This document shows positions 10,722-19,354 of a DNA stretch of 64,000 bases, one piece after another. Source of the stretch: JBBROS01 sp965260995 (GTDB taxonomy: Bacteria; Pseudomonadota; Alphaproteobacteria; Acetobacterales; Acetobacteraceae). The notes under the pieces were generated by a model. That model was not told the DNA's origin, ran no database searches, and saw only the letters and a program-made list of their open reading frames with translations. Where the stretch lies: assembly GCA_965260995.1 (NCBI GenBank), contig CBDHCD010000003.1, positions 2,170,001 through 2,234,000 on the forward strand. Direction: 5' to 3'. The stretch's first letter is position 1. Every line of letters begins with the position of its first letter. A program made the translations under genes and the position numbers.

Positions 10722-12431
10722 ATGAGCGCACTTTCCAAGAACGAAGGCATCAAGGCCGCCAGCCGGGCGCTCCGCGGCGGCATCGCCGAGGGCCTGGGCC
10801 GGGTCGAGACCGGGTCCTTGCCCGAGGACGACACCCAGCTCACCAAGTTCCACGGTATCTATCAACAGGACGACCGCGACCTGCGCCCGGAGCGCGGCCG
10901 CAAGCGCATGGAGCCCGCCTACAGCTTCATGGCCCGGCTCCGCATCCCGGGTGGCAACGTCACCCCCGCCCAATGGCTGGCGCTGCACGAGATCGCCCGC
11001 GAGCGCGCCAACGGCACCATCCGCCTGACCACGCGCGAGACGGTGCAGTTCCACGGCATCCTCAAGGGCAACCTGCGCCCCGCCATCGCGGCGGTGAACG
11101 ACGCCATGCTCGACACCATCGCCGCCTGCGGCGACGTCAATCGCAACGTGATGTGCGCCGGCAACCCGCACGAGAGCCCGGCCCACGCCGCGGCCCTGCA
11201 ACTGTCGCACGACATCAGCGACGGCCTGCTGCCCAAGACGCGCGCCTGGCACGAGATCTGGATCGGCGACACGCTGGTGGCCGGCGTGGAGCAGGAAGAG
11301 GAGCCGATGTACGGCCCCACTTACCTGCCGCGCAAGTTCAAGATCGTCATCGCCGTGCCGCCCCAGAACGACGTGGACGTGTTCGCCCACGACCTCGGCT
11401 TCATCGCCCACGTCAAGGACGGCCGCACTGAGGGCTACGACGTGACGGTGGGCGGCGGCATGGGCATGACCCACGGCGAGACCGACACCTTCCCGCGCAC
11501 CGCCGACCTGTTCGGCTCCTGCGCGCCGGAGGAGGCGGTGGACGTGGCCCGTGCCGTGCTGATGGCGCAGCGCGACCACGGCAACCGCGCCGTCCGCAAG
11601 CACGCCCGCCTGAAATACACCATCGAGCGCATGGGCCTCGACGCCTTCCGCGAGGCCGTCGAAGGCCACCTCGGCCGCCCCCTGCCCCCGCCGCGCGGGG
11701 GCACGGCGTTCACCGGCACCGGCGACCGGCTGGGCTGGTACGAGAGCGCGGACGGGACAGCGCATTACGGCCTGTTCGTCGAGAACGGGCGCATCGCCGA
11801 CCAGGGCGGGCGGCGGCTGCTGAGCGGGTTGCAGGCGATCGCCCGGGTGCATGAGGGCAGCTTCATCCTGAGCGCGAACCAGAACCTGATCATCGCCGGG
11901 GTCGTGGACCGGCCGCGCGTCGCCGCCCTGCTGGCCGAGCACGGCCTCGACGGCGGCGCGTCGGCGTTGCGGCAGGGGGCGATGGCCTGCGTCGCGCTGC
12001 CGACCTGCGGCCTGGCGCTGGCGGAGAGCGAGCGTTACCTGCCGTCGCTGCTTACCGAGTTGGAAGCGGTGATGGCGCGGGCCGGGCTGGCGCAGGACGG
12101 GATCGTGGTGCGGATGACCGGGTGCCCGAACGGCTGCGCCCGGCCTTACCTGGCGGAGATCGGCTTCGTCGGGCGCGGGCCGGGGCGCTACAACCTGTAT
12201 CTCGGCGCGGCGGCGGACGGGACGCGGCTGAACAAGCTGTATCGCCGGGACGTGGACCAGGACGGCATCCTGGCCGCGTTGACCCCATTGCTGAACGAGT
12301 ACGCGGCGTCGCGCCGGCCGGGCGAGCGGTTCGGCGACTACGTGGTGCGCGCCGGGCACGTCCAGGCGACCACGGCCGGCAACCGCTTCCACCTCGACCT
12401 CGACCCGGCGCTCGCGCCAGTGGCGGCCTGA
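10722..12431 (+). CDS. cysI: Sulfite reductase hemoprotein beta subunit
   Basis: 569 residues from the ATG at 10722 (an in-frame ATG four codons earlier overlaps cysJ). CysI binds siroheme and a 4Fe-4S cluster and makes the six-electron reduction of sulfite to sulfide. The cluster ligands are visible as C423-x5-C429 (CVALPTC) and C468-x3-C472 (CPNGC), the sulfite-reductase signature. RETVQFHG in the N-terminal half is the siroheme/anion-binding region. Partner of cysJ immediately upstream; sulfide would feed MetZ and cysteine synthesis (CysE at 34.5-35.2 kb). Confidence 0.95.
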   Translation: MSALSKNEGIKAASRALRGGIAEGLGRVETGSLPEDDTQLTKFHGIYQQDDRDLRPERGRKRMEPAYSFMARLRIPGGNVTPAQWLALHEIARERANGTIRLTTRETVQFHGILKGNLRPAIAAVNDAMLDTIAACGDVNRNVMCAGNPHESPAHAAALQLSHDISDGLLPKTRAWHEIWIGDTLVAGVEQEEEPMYGPTYLPRKFKIVIAVPPQNDVDVFAHDLGFIAHVKDGRTEGYDVTVGGGMGMTHGETDTFPRTADLFGSCAPEEAVDVARAVLMAQRDHGNRAVRKHARLKYTIERMGLDAFREAVEGHLGRPLPPPRGGTAFTGTGDRLGWYESADGTAHYGLFVENGRIADQGGRRLLSGLQAIARVHEGSFILSANQNLIIAGVVDRPRVAALLAEHGLDGGASALRQGAMACVALPTCGLALAESERYLPSLLTELEAVMARAGLAQDGIVVRMTGCPNGCARPYLAEIGFVGRGPGRYNLYLGAAADGTRLNKLYRRDVDQDGILAALTPLLNEYAASRRPGERFGDYVVRAGHVQATTAGNRFHLDLDPALAPVAA

Positions 12432-12471
12432 GCGGCCCGGCGACCTTAATCTTCTCATCTGGAGACCAGCC

Positions 12472-12675
12472 ATGGACGGCAGCGTGTTCGGGCCTGAGCC
12501 GGCCCACAGCCAAGCGTTCCAGCCCGGCCCGGCGATGCGGCGGGATCTCGGCGGCGATCCCGGCCCGGCGGCGGAGGCCGGGGCGGAGCGGGAATGGGGG
12601 CTGACCCCCGGCCAGGTCGTCGGGGCCGTGCTGGCGATCATCGCGCTGTGCGAGCTGGTCGCCGCCGTCTGGTGA
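12472..12675 (+). CDS. Small protein with one C-terminal membrane helix
   Basis: 67 residues; Pro/Gly/Ala-rich polar N-terminus and one predicted helix near the end (VVGAVLAIIALCELVAAV). A TCTGGAGAC ribosome site lies 6 bases before the ATG. It follows cysI by 40 bases on the same strand and may be cotranscribed. No family is recognised and the function is unknown. Confidence 0.5.
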   Translation: MDGSVFGPEPAHSQAFQPGPAMRRDLGGDPGPAAEAGAEREWGLTPGQVVGAVLAIIALCELVAAVW

Positions 12676-12688
12676 CGCGCAGGCCTCG

Positions 12689-13648
12689 TCAGCCTACGGC
12701 GGGGTCGCGGCCCATGGCGAGGTACTTCTCCTGCCGGCGGTGGCGCAGCGCGTCCGGGTTCATGCCGAGCAGTGGCGTCAGCGCCGCCTCGATCGCGGCC
12801 CCGACCGCTTCGACGGCGTCGGCCGCCATGCGGTGCGCGCCGCCGAGCGGCTCCGGCACGATCTCGTCGATCAGGCCGAAGCCGAGCAGGTCCTGAGCGG
12901 TGAGGCGCAAGGCCTCGGCGGCGGCGGCGGCCTGGGCCGCGTCGCGCCACAGGATGCTGGCGCAGCCTTCGGGAGAGATCACCGAGTAGACCGAGTGTTC
13001 CAGCATCAGCACGCGGTCGCCGGCGGCCAGCGCGATCGCGCCGCCCGAGCCGCCCTCGCCGATGATGGTGGCGACGACCGGCACCGGGGCTTCCAGGCAG
13101 GCCTCGATGGCGCGGGCGATGGCCTCCGCTTGGCCGCGAGCTTCGGCGTCGATGCCGGGAAAAGCGCCGGCGGTGTCGACGAACGTCAGCAGCGGCAGCT
13201 TGAAGCGGCCGGCGAGTTCCATCAGGCGCCGCGCCTTGCGGTAGCCTTCCGGCCGGGCCATGCCGAAGTTGTGGGCGACGCGGCTCTCGGTGTCCGAGCC
13301 TCGCTCGGTGCCGAGCGCGACGACGGGGCGGCCGCGGAACCGGCCGAGGCCGCCGACGATGGCGGCGTCGTCGGCGAAGGCGCGGTCGCCGGCGAGCGGC
13401 GTGTAGTCGGTGATCAGCCCGGCCAGGTAGGCGAGCGCCTTGGGGCGGTCGGGGTGGCGGGCGACCTGGGTTTTCTGCCAGGGGGTGAGCTTGGCGTAGA
13501 GGTGGCGGATCTCGGCCTCGGCCTTCTCTTCGAGCTGGCCGACCTCGGCCTCGATGTCGATGCCGCCCGGCTCCTGCATCCGGCGCAGCTCCTCGACCTT
13601 GCTCTCAAGCTCCGCCACCGGGCGTTCGAAATCGAGGAAATGGCGCAT
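12689..13648 (-). CDS. accA: Acetyl-CoA carboxylase carboxyltransferase alpha subunit
   Basis: 319 residues, the normal AccA length. With AccD it moves the carboxyl group from carboxybiotin to acetyl-CoA, giving malonyl-CoA for fatty acid synthesis. Family blocks: FLDFERPVAELESKVEELR at the start, RKARRLMELAGRFKLPLLTF, DTAGAFPGIDAEARGQAEAI and GEGGSGGAIALAAGDRVLML, which form the crotonase-type CoA site. It is the last gene of a minus-strand group behind xerD (11-base gap). accB and accC are 36 kb away; accD is not in the window. Confidence 0.96.
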   Translation of the reverse strand: MRHFLDFERPVAELESKVEELRRMQEPGGIDIEAEVGQLEEKAEAEIRHLYAKLTPWQKTQVARHPDRPKALAYLAGLITDYTPLAGDRAFADDAAIVGGLGRFRGRPVVALGTERGSDTESRVAHNFGMARPEGYRKARRLMELAGRFKLPLLTFVDTAGAFPGIDAEARGQAEAIARAIEACLEAPVPVVATIIGEGGSGGAIALAAGDRVLMLEHSVYSVISPEGCASILWRDAAQAAAAAEALRLTAQDLLGFGLIDEIVPEPLGGAHRMAADAVEAVGAAIEAALTPLLGMNPDALRHRRQEKYLAMGRDPAVG

Positions 13649-13659
13649 GGGGGCGGGGT

Positions 13660-14592
13660 TTAGCCAGTAAGCCCTCGTTTCGCCAGGGTTCGGTTCGCTG
13701 CGGCCGCATTGGCCACGGTCGGATTGGCCAGGGGATGGTGCAGCGCCACCAGCTCGGCCAGGCGCTCGGCGAGGACGTGGGTGTAGATCTGGGTGGTGGC
13801 GATGTCGGCGTGGCCGAGCAGCGTTTGCAGGCTGCGCAGGTCGGCACCGCGGGCGAGCATGTGGCTGGCGAAGCTGTGGCGGATGACGTGCGGGCTGACG
13901 CGGGCCGGGTCGAGCCCGGCGGCGAGGGCGGCGTGCTTGAGCAGCAGGGCGAAGCCTTGCCGGGTCATGGCGCGGCGCGGGTCGCGGCCGGCGAACACGT
14001 GGCCGCTGTCGGGAGCGGCGGCGAGCAGGGCGGCCACGGCGTCGTGCGCCTGGCGCGACACGAGCACCATGCGCTCGCGCCCGCCCTTGCCGCGGACCAC
14101 GAGCGTGTCCGGGCGGCGAAGAAAGGCGGCGCGGCGGAGGGACAGCAGCTCGCTGACGCGCAAGCCGGTGGCGTAGAGCAGTTCGAGGGCGGCGCGGCCG
14201 ACGAGGCCGGGCCGGCCGGGGCGGTCGCTGGCGGCGGCGAACAACCGCTCGATCTCGGCTTCGGACAGGTGGCGCGGCAGGCTGGCGGGCAGGCGGGGGC
14301 TGTCGAGCAGGGTGGTGGGATCGTCGGCGCGGACGCCTTCGCGGGCGAGGAACCGGTAGAAGCCGCGCAGGCAGGACAGGCGGCGGGCGGCGGTGCGGGC
14401 GGACACGGTGGCGGACAGGCCGCGCAGGTAGTCGCGCAGGTGCCCGGGCGTGGCCGCCTCGGGGGCGACGGCGCGGGGGCGCAGCCAGTCGTCGAAGGCG
14501 GCGAGGTCGCGGGCGTAGGCGGCGAGGGTGTTGCGAGCCGCGCCCCGTTCGGCGGCCAGCATTTCGAGGAAGGCTTCCTCGTGCCGGTTCAT
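13660..14592 (-). CDS. xerD: Site-specific tyrosine recombinase XerD
   Basis: 310 residues. XerD with XerC resolves chromosome dimers at dif near the division site. The N-terminal SAM-like core-binding domain (1-105) is followed by the catalytic domain with all expected residues: R145 (ATGLRVSEL), K169 (VVRGKGGRER), H235 and R238 (HVIRHSFASH), H251 (LLGHADIATTQ) and the nucleophile Y260 (IYTHV). XerC is the alternative; gene order and the HVIRHSFASHML form favour XerD. It is flanked by a small membrane-protein gene and accA on the same strand. Confidence 0.92.
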   Translation of the reverse strand: MNRHEEAFLEMLAAERGAARNTLAAYARDLAAFDDWLRPRAVAPEAATPGHLRDYLRGLSATVSARTAARRLSCLRGFYRFLAREGVRADDPTTLLDSPRLPASLPRHLSEAEIERLFAAASDRPGRPGLVGRAALELLYATGLRVSELLSLRRAAFLRRPDTLVVRGKGGRERMVLVSRQAHDAVAALLAAAPDSGHVFAGRDPRRAMTRQGFALLLKHAALAAGLDPARVSPHVIRHSFASHMLARGADLRSLQTLLGHADIATTQIYTHVLAERLAELVALHHPLANPTVANAAAANRTLAKRGLTG

Positions 14593-14599
14593 CGGGCGC

Positions 14600-14743
14600 T
14601 TACTTCGGCTGGAACTTGTCGTTCGGCAGCACGCGCTCGACCTGCTGTGTTTGCGGCTGCGGCGGAAATGCGCCGAGCCAGAGCATGCCGCCGGCGACGA
14701 TCACGAGCAGGGCCGCGAGCAACGCGAAGATGACCCGAACCAT
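14600..14743 (-). CDS. 47-residue membrane protein upstream of xerD
   Basis: A small gene: ATG at 14743-14741 with AAGGATGG just upstream, stop TAA at 14600. The product has one N-terminal membrane helix (VIFALLAALLVIVAGGMLWLG) and a polar C-terminal tail rich in Gln and Pro (FPPQPQTQQVERVLP). The stop is 7 bases before xerD, so the two are likely cotranscribed. The helix followed by a proline hinge suggests a protein anchored in the inner membrane with a short periplasmic tail. No named family is recognised. Confidence 0.65.
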   Translation of the reverse strand: MVRVIFALLAALLVIVAGGMLWLGAFPPQPQTQQVERVLPNDKFQPK

Positions 14744-14791
14744 CCACCATCCTTGGCCGTAGCGAGAAAGCGTGTGCTAACCTCCGGCATC

Positions 14792-16495
14792 ATGACACGC
14801 AACAGCGCAGCCCTGGCCATCGTTCCCCCTCGTCCGCCCGCGCCCACCGAGCTGCCCGCGGCGCTGGCCGGGCGCAGCCTGGTGCTGGTGGGCCTGATGG
14901 GGGCGGGCAAGACCAGCATCGGCCGCAGGCTCGCGGCCCGGCTCGGCCTGCCGTTCCGCGACGCGGACGTGGAGATCGAACTCGCCGCCGGATGCACGAT
15001 CCCCGAACTGTTCAGCCGCTACGGCGAGCGGGACTTCCGCGACGGGGAGCGCCGGGTGATCCGTCGGCTGCTGTCGGGCGACCCTTTGGTGCTGGCGACC
15101 GGCGGCGGCGCGTTCATGGACCCGGACACGCGGGCGGCGGTGCGGCGAGACGCGGTGTCGCTGTGGCTGCGCTGCCGGTTGCCGACGCTGCTGCGCCGGG
15201 TGGCCGGGCGCAACAACCGGCCGCTGCTCCTGGGCGGCGACCCGGCCGAGATCCTGGCCGGGCTGATGCAGACCCGGCACCCGGTCTACGCCGAGGCCGA
15301 CCTGGTGGTGGACTGCGGCGACGAGCCGCCGGACCACACCACGATGAAGGTGCTGACGGCGCTGCACGGCTGGAGCCCGCCGCGGCGACTGGCGGTGGGG
15401 CTGTCGTCCACCTCCTACGACGTGGTGGTGGGCGACGGGCTGCTCGCGCGGGCCGGGGCGCTGCTGGCGCCGGTGCTGCCGCAGAAGCGGGCGGTGGTGG
15501 TGACGGACGAGACGGTGGCCGGGCTGCACCTCGCGGCGCTGCGGGCGGGTCTGGCGGAGACGGGGGTGCGGACGGACTGCGTGGTGGTGCCGCCGGGCGA
15601 GGCGTCCAAGAGCATGGCGAGCTTCACCCGGGTGGTGGACGCGCTGCTCGACGCCGGCGTGGAGCGGCGCACGACGGTGATCGCCCTGGGCGGCGGGGTG
15701 ATCGGCGACCTGGGCGGGTTCGCGGCGGCGGTGACGCTGCGGGGGCTGCCGTTCGTGCAGGTGCCGACGACGCTGCTGTCCCAGGTGGACAGCAGCGTCG
15801 GCGGCAAGACGGGGATCAACACGTCGCACGGCAAGAACCTGGTGGGGGCGTTCCATCAGCCGCGGATGGTGCTGGCCGACACGGGGACGTTGGGGACGCT
15901 GGCGCCGCGGGAGATGCGGGCGGGCTACGCGGAGATCGCGAAGGCCGGGCTGATCGGCGACGCGGCGTTGTTCGGCTGGTGCGAGGCGCACGGGGCCGCG
16001 TTGGTGGCAGGCGACCGGGACCTGCAGGCGGAGGCGGTGCTGCGGGCCTGCGCGTTCAAGGCCGCGGTGGTGGGGGACGACGAGCGGGAGGAGAAGGCGA
16101 GCGGCGGCCGGGCGCTGCTGAACCTGGGCCACACCTTCGCGCACGCGTTCGAGGCGGAGGTGGGCTACGGCGGCGGGCTGCTGCACGGCGAGGCGGTGGC
16201 GGTGGGGCTCGGGCTGGCGTTCCGGCTGTCGGCGCGGCTCGGCCACTGCCCGTCCGCCGTGGCGGAGCGGGTGGCGGCGCACCTGGAGCAGGTGGGGCTG
16301 CCGAGCGAGCCGGGGATGCTGAACCGGCGGTTCTCGGCGGGGCGGCTGATCGCGGGGATGCGGCGGGACAAGAAGATGCGGGACGGCCGGCTGCACTTCG
16401 TGTTGGCGCGGGGCGTGGGCGAGGCGTTCACCAGCGCCGACGTGCCGGCGGAGGCGGTGGAAGGGCTGCTGCGGGACGAGGGGTGCGAGGCGTAG
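14792..16495 (+). CDS. aroKB: Fused shikimate kinase / 3-dehydroquinate synthase (AroK-AroB)
   Basis: 567 residues in one open frame. Residues about 25-195 are shikimate kinase: P-loop GLMGAGKTSIGRRLA at about 36, DADVEIE, and the shikimate-binding LATGGGAFM. Residues about 205-567 are 3-dehydroquinate synthase: IALGGGVIGDLGGFAAAV (NAD site), QVDSSVGGKTGIN and the zinc ligand region LLNLGHTFAHAFE. The enzymes catalyse step 5 and step 2 of the shikimate pathway; in many bacteria aroK and aroB are adjacent, and here the stop between them is gone. The ATG at 14792 is chosen because the first 88 residues of the longer frame are antisense to the small membrane gene. Confidence 0.93.
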   Translation: MTRNSAALAIVPPRPPAPTELPAALAGRSLVLVGLMGAGKTSIGRRLAARLGLPFRDADVEIELAAGCTIPELFSRYGERDFRDGERRVIRRLLSGDPLVLATGGGAFMDPDTRAAVRRDAVSLWLRCRLPTLLRRVAGRNNRPLLLGGDPAEILAGLMQTRHPVYAEADLVVDCGDEPPDHTTMKVLTALHGWSPPRRLAVGLSSTSYDVVVGDGLLARAGALLAPVLPQKRAVVVTDETVAGLHLAALRAGLAETGVRTDCVVVPPGEASKSMASFTRVVDALLDAGVERRTTVIALGGGVIGDLGGFAAAVTLRGLPFVQVPTTLLSQVDSSVGGKTGINTSHGKNLVGAFHQPRMVLADTGTLGTLAPREMRAGYAEIAKAGLIGDAALFGWCEAHGAALVAGDRDLQAEAVLRACAFKAAVVGDDEREEKASGGRALLNLGHTFAHAFEAEVGYGGGLLHGEAVAVGLGLAFRLSARLGHCPSAVAERVAAHLEQVGLPSEPGMLNRRFSAGRLIAGMRRDKKMRDGRLHFVLARGVGEAFTSADVPAEAVEGLLRDEGCEA

Positions 16496-16654
16496 CCGGC
16501 ACGCGCCGAGCCGAGCGGCTGGTCCGAGGCGGTCCGGCAACCCGTGGTGGGCTTGGTCCAGCAGCCAGAGCAGCGACGCGACGGAGCGAACCCGGCCTGG
16601 GAGCGGCTTGCCAGCCAGGACGGTCCGATCTGCGGCCGGAGGTGCGAACGAACG

Positions 16655-17287
16655 TCAGTCCGGCCGCCGCATGTCGAACCTCGTCTCCGGCCCGATCTCT
16701 GCGTAGGCGGTCGGGCCGCCCGCGCGCGTGATGATCTGCGCGCCGAAGGTGTCGAACACGCCGTCGTTCAGCAACCGCCGGTCGATGTGGACGGCCACCA
16801 CCTCGCCCAGCACCAGCCAGGCCTTGGCGGGCACGCCTTGATGGCTCTTGAGTTGGACGATCTCGGCCACCTTGCATTCGAAGTGGACCGGGCTCTCGGC
16901 GACGCGGGGCGCGCGGACCAGGCGGGAGGGAAGCTTGGTCAGCCCGGCGAGGCCGAACTCGTCCTGGCCGTAGGCGACGGCGGCGCAAGTGGCGTTCATC
17001 GCGTCCGCGAGCGGCCGGGTGGCCAGGTTCCAGACGAACTCGCCGGTCTCGCGCGCATTGCGCAAGCTGTCCTTCGCGCCGTTGCTGGAGAAGCCGATGA
17101 TCGGCGGCGTGTAGTTGAAGGCATTGAAGAAGCTGTAGGGCGCCAGGTTGACCGTGCCATCCTGGCCGCAGGACGACACCCAGCCGATCGGGCGGGGGGC
17201 GACGATGGCGTTGAACGGGTCGTGCGGCAGGCCGTGACCCTTCGCAGGCTCGTAATAGTGCTGGTCAGGGTGGTGCTGGTCAGGCAT
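16655..17287 (-). CDS. Flavin reductase-like (split-barrel FMN-binding) protein
   Basis: 210 residues of the flavin reductase / DIM6-NTAB type: PRPIGWVSSCGQDGTVNLAP, SFFNAFNYTPPIIGFSS and DTLRNARETGEFVWNLAT-like blocks make the FMN split barrel. Members reduce or bind flavin, often as oxygenase partners, but no oxygenase lies nearby, so the partner is unknown. The ATG at 17287 is chosen; the longer frame would run through the tRNA-Gly gene. It lies alone on the minus strand, downstream of the tRNA. Confidence 0.85.
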   Translation of the reverse strand: MPDQHHPDQHYYEPAKGHGLPHDPFNAIVAPRPIGWVSSCGQDGTVNLAPYSFFNAFNYTPPIIGFSSNGAKDSLRNARETGEFVWNLATRPLADAMNATCAAVAYGQDEFGLAGLTKLPSRLVRAPRVAESPVHFECKVAEIVQLKSHQGVPAKAWLVLGEVVAVHIDRRLLNDGVFDTFGAQIITRAGGPTAYAEIGPETRFDMRRPD

Positions 17288-17368
17288 CGGGCGACAGTCC
17301 TCGGCGGCGGCCACGGCCCGGGCCGTGGCCGAGCAAGCGGGAACCGGTCGGACGAGGCGATGGGGGAA

Positions 17369-17442
17369 TGGAGCGGGTGAAGGGAATCGAACCCTCGTAT
17401 GCAGCTTGGGAAGCTGCCGTTCTACCATTGAACTACACCCGC
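17369..17442 (-). tRNA. tRNA-Gly (anticodon CCC)
   Basis: 74 bases with all arms. Acceptor GCGGGTG (17442-17436) pairs with CACCCGC (17379-17373), discriminator T, encoded CCA at 17371-17369. The anticodon stem GCAGC/GCTGC encloses the loop TTCCCAA, giving CCC (Gly, codon GGG). The T arm has GGTTCGATTCC. CCA is encoded in the genome. Confidence 0.96.
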
Positions 17443-17545
17443 GCGCTGGCGCCGTTATAAGGTCGCGGCGTTGACCGCGCAACGCCTGACGCCTAAGAAG
17501 CGGCGTTGACGCTGCCTGACGCCTAGACGCGGCACTGGCGGCGTT

Positions 17546-17602
17546 CCTCGTGATTTGTCCGGCCGGATTGCGGCGAGGTGAAACAAGCGCGCTAAAGAGG
17601 CC
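17546..17602 (+). promoter_or_regulatory. SAM-II riboswitch (metA motif) upstream of metZ
   Basis: About 60 bases before metZ. P1 is CCTCG (17546-17550) with CGAGG (17574-17578). The loop starts TGATTTG, then GATTGCGGC, followed by GTGAAACAA and GCGCGCTAAAGAGG, which can pair back into the loop to make the H-type pseudoknot. TGATTTG, TTGCGGC, AAACAA and GCTAAA are the conserved words of the SAM-II class, found mainly in Alphaproteobacteria before methionine genes. SAM binding would turn off translation of metZ. Found by eye; a covariance model would settle it. Confidence 0.82.
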
Positions 17603-17664
17603 TGCGGTCGTGGTTCGCGCCACCGGCCGCCGGTGTCCACGGCCCTGTTCGATGAGGCAACCGG

Positions 17665-18888
17665 ATGGCCCAGACCCCCCGCCCGACGCAGTTCCGTCCC
17701 GCCACCCAGGCGATCCACGGTGGCGTCGCCCGCACGCCGCACGGCGAGACCGCGGAAGCGTTGTTCCTGACCTCGGGCTTCGTCTACGACAGCGCCGAGC
17801 AGGCGGCGGCGACGTTCGCCGGGACCGAGCGGCATTACCAGTACTCGCGCTTCGGCAACCCGACGGTGGCGGCGCTGGAGCAGCGGCTGGCGCTGGTCGA
17901 GGGCGCGGGAGCGTGCCGGGTCACGGCGACCGGGATGGCGGCGGTGCACGCGGCGATGCTGAGCCACCTCCGCGCCGGGGACCGGGTGGTGGCGAGCCGG
18001 GCGCTGTTCGGGTCGTGCCACTGGATCGTCTCCACCCTGCTGCCGCGCTACGGCGTCAGGACCGAGTTCGTCGACGGCGCCGACCTCGCGGCCTGGCGCG
18101 CGGCGCTGTCCCGCCCGGCGACGATGGTGCTGCTGGAAACGCCGTCGAACCCGATGCTGGAGATCGTCGACCTGCACGCGGTCAGCGGCCTGGCGCACGC
18201 GGCCGGGGCGATGGTGGTGGTGGACAACGTGTTCGCGACCCCGCTGCTGCAGCGCCCGTTCGAGCTGGGCGCGGACGTGGTGGTGTATTCCTGCACCAAG
18301 CACATCGACGGCCAGGGCCGGGTGCTGGGCGGCGCGGTGCTGGGGCGCGAGGACTGGATCGAGGAAACGTTGCAGCCGTTCATCCGCAACACCGGGCCGA
18401 GCCTGTCGCCGTTCAACGCCTGGCTGCTGCTGAAGGGGATCGAGACGCTGCGGCTGCGGGTGGACGCGGCCGGGGTCGCGGCGGCGCAGGTCGCGGACGC
18501 GCTGGCGGCGCACCCGGCGGTGCGGCGCGTCCTTTACCCGGCGCGGCCCGACCACCCGCAGCACGCGTTGGCGATGGCGCAGATGACCGGCGGCGGCACG
18601 ATCGTCACGTTCGAGCTGGCCGATCAGGCAGCGGCGTTCGCGGCGATGAACCGGCTCCGGCTGATCGCGGTGTCGAACAACCTGGGCGACTCGAAGTCGC
18701 TGGCGACCCACCCGGCGACCACGACGCACATGCGGATCGGGGCCGAGGAGCGGGCGCGGCTCGGCATCGGCGACGGGGTGATCCGGCTGTCGGTCGGCCT
18801 CGAAGACCCGGCCGACCTGATCGACGACCTCGGCCAGGCGCTGGACGCGGCGAACACGCGTCCCGAAATGCGCGCGGCGGCCGAGTAG
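17665..18888 (+). CDS. metZ: O-succinylhomoserine sulfhydrylase MetZ
   Basis: 407 residues of the Cys/Met-metabolism PLP family (fold type I). The PLP lysine is K212 in YSCTKHIDGQGRVLGG; ETPSNPMLEIVD and DNVFATPLLQRP give the cofactor Asp region. The enzyme makes homocysteine directly from O-succinylhomoserine and sulfide, bypassing cystathionine, and so would use the sulfide from CysJI. MetZ is favoured over MetB/MetY by the start sequence (TQAIHGGVARTPHGETAEAL), the length and the SAM-II element. apaG and folE follow on the same strand. Confidence 0.93.
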   Translation: MAQTPRPTQFRPATQAIHGGVARTPHGETAEALFLTSGFVYDSAEQAAATFAGTERHYQYSRFGNPTVAALEQRLALVEGAGACRVTATGMAAVHAAMLSHLRAGDRVVASRALFGSCHWIVSTLLPRYGVRTEFVDGADLAAWRAALSRPATMVLLETPSNPMLEIVDLHAVSGLAHAAGAMVVVDNVFATPLLQRPFELGADVVVYSCTKHIDGQGRVLGGAVLGREDWIEETLQPFIRNTGPSLSPFNAWLLLKGIETLRLRVDAAGVAAAQVADALAAHPAVRRVLYPARPDHPQHALAMAQMTGGGTIVTFELADQAAAFAAMNRLRLIAVSNNLGDSKSLATHPATTTHMRIGAEERARLGIGDGVIRLSVGLEDPADLIDDLGQALDAANTRPEMRAAAE

Positions 18889-18895
18889 GGGCACC

Positions 18896-19297
18896 ATGGC
18901 GGGCTACTCGGCCATCACGCGCGGCGTCGAGGTCACGGTCCACGCCTTGTTCCTGGAGGACCAGTCCGACCCGGAGCGCGGCACCTGGGTGTGGGCCTAC
19001 CAGGTGCGCATCCACAACCAGGGCGGCGAGACGGTGCAACTGCTACGGCGGACCTGGCGCATCACCGACGCCCGCGGGCGGGTGCAGGTGGTGCAAGGGG
19101 ACGGCGTGGTCGGCGAGCAGCCGACGCTGGAGGCGGGCGAGGCGTTCGAGTACACCTCCGGCACGCCGCTCGAAACGTCGTCCGGCATCATGTCGGGCCA
19201 ATACCACATGGTCGCGACCGTCAGCGGCGAGGCGTTCGACGTCGAGATCCCGGCGTTCAGCCTCGACAGCCCCGGCCAGGGCCGGCGGCTGCACTGA
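18896..19297 (+). CDS. apaG: ApaG family protein
   Basis: 133 residues with the ApaG immunoglobulin-like fold: YSAITRGVEVTVHALFLEDQ, WVWAYQVRIHNQGGETVQLL, RTWRITDARGRVQVVQGDGV and GTPLETSSGIMSGQYHMV are family blocks. ApaG has been linked to cobalt/magnesium resistance and to the ApaH locus; its biochemical role is not settled. It begins 8 bases after metZ, and metZ-apaG adjacency is common in Alphaproteobacteria. Confidence 0.94.
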   Translation: MAGYSAITRGVEVTVHALFLEDQSDPERGTWVWAYQVRIHNQGGETVQLLRRTWRITDARGRVQVVQGDGVVGEQPTLEAGEAFEYTSGTPLETSSGIMSGQYHMVATVSGEAFDVEIPAFSLDSPGQGRRLH

Positions 19298-19354
19298 ACA
19301 TCGGCCGGCCCGCGCACCACCTTGTCATCCAGGATCGCTGAGGGGCACGTCATC

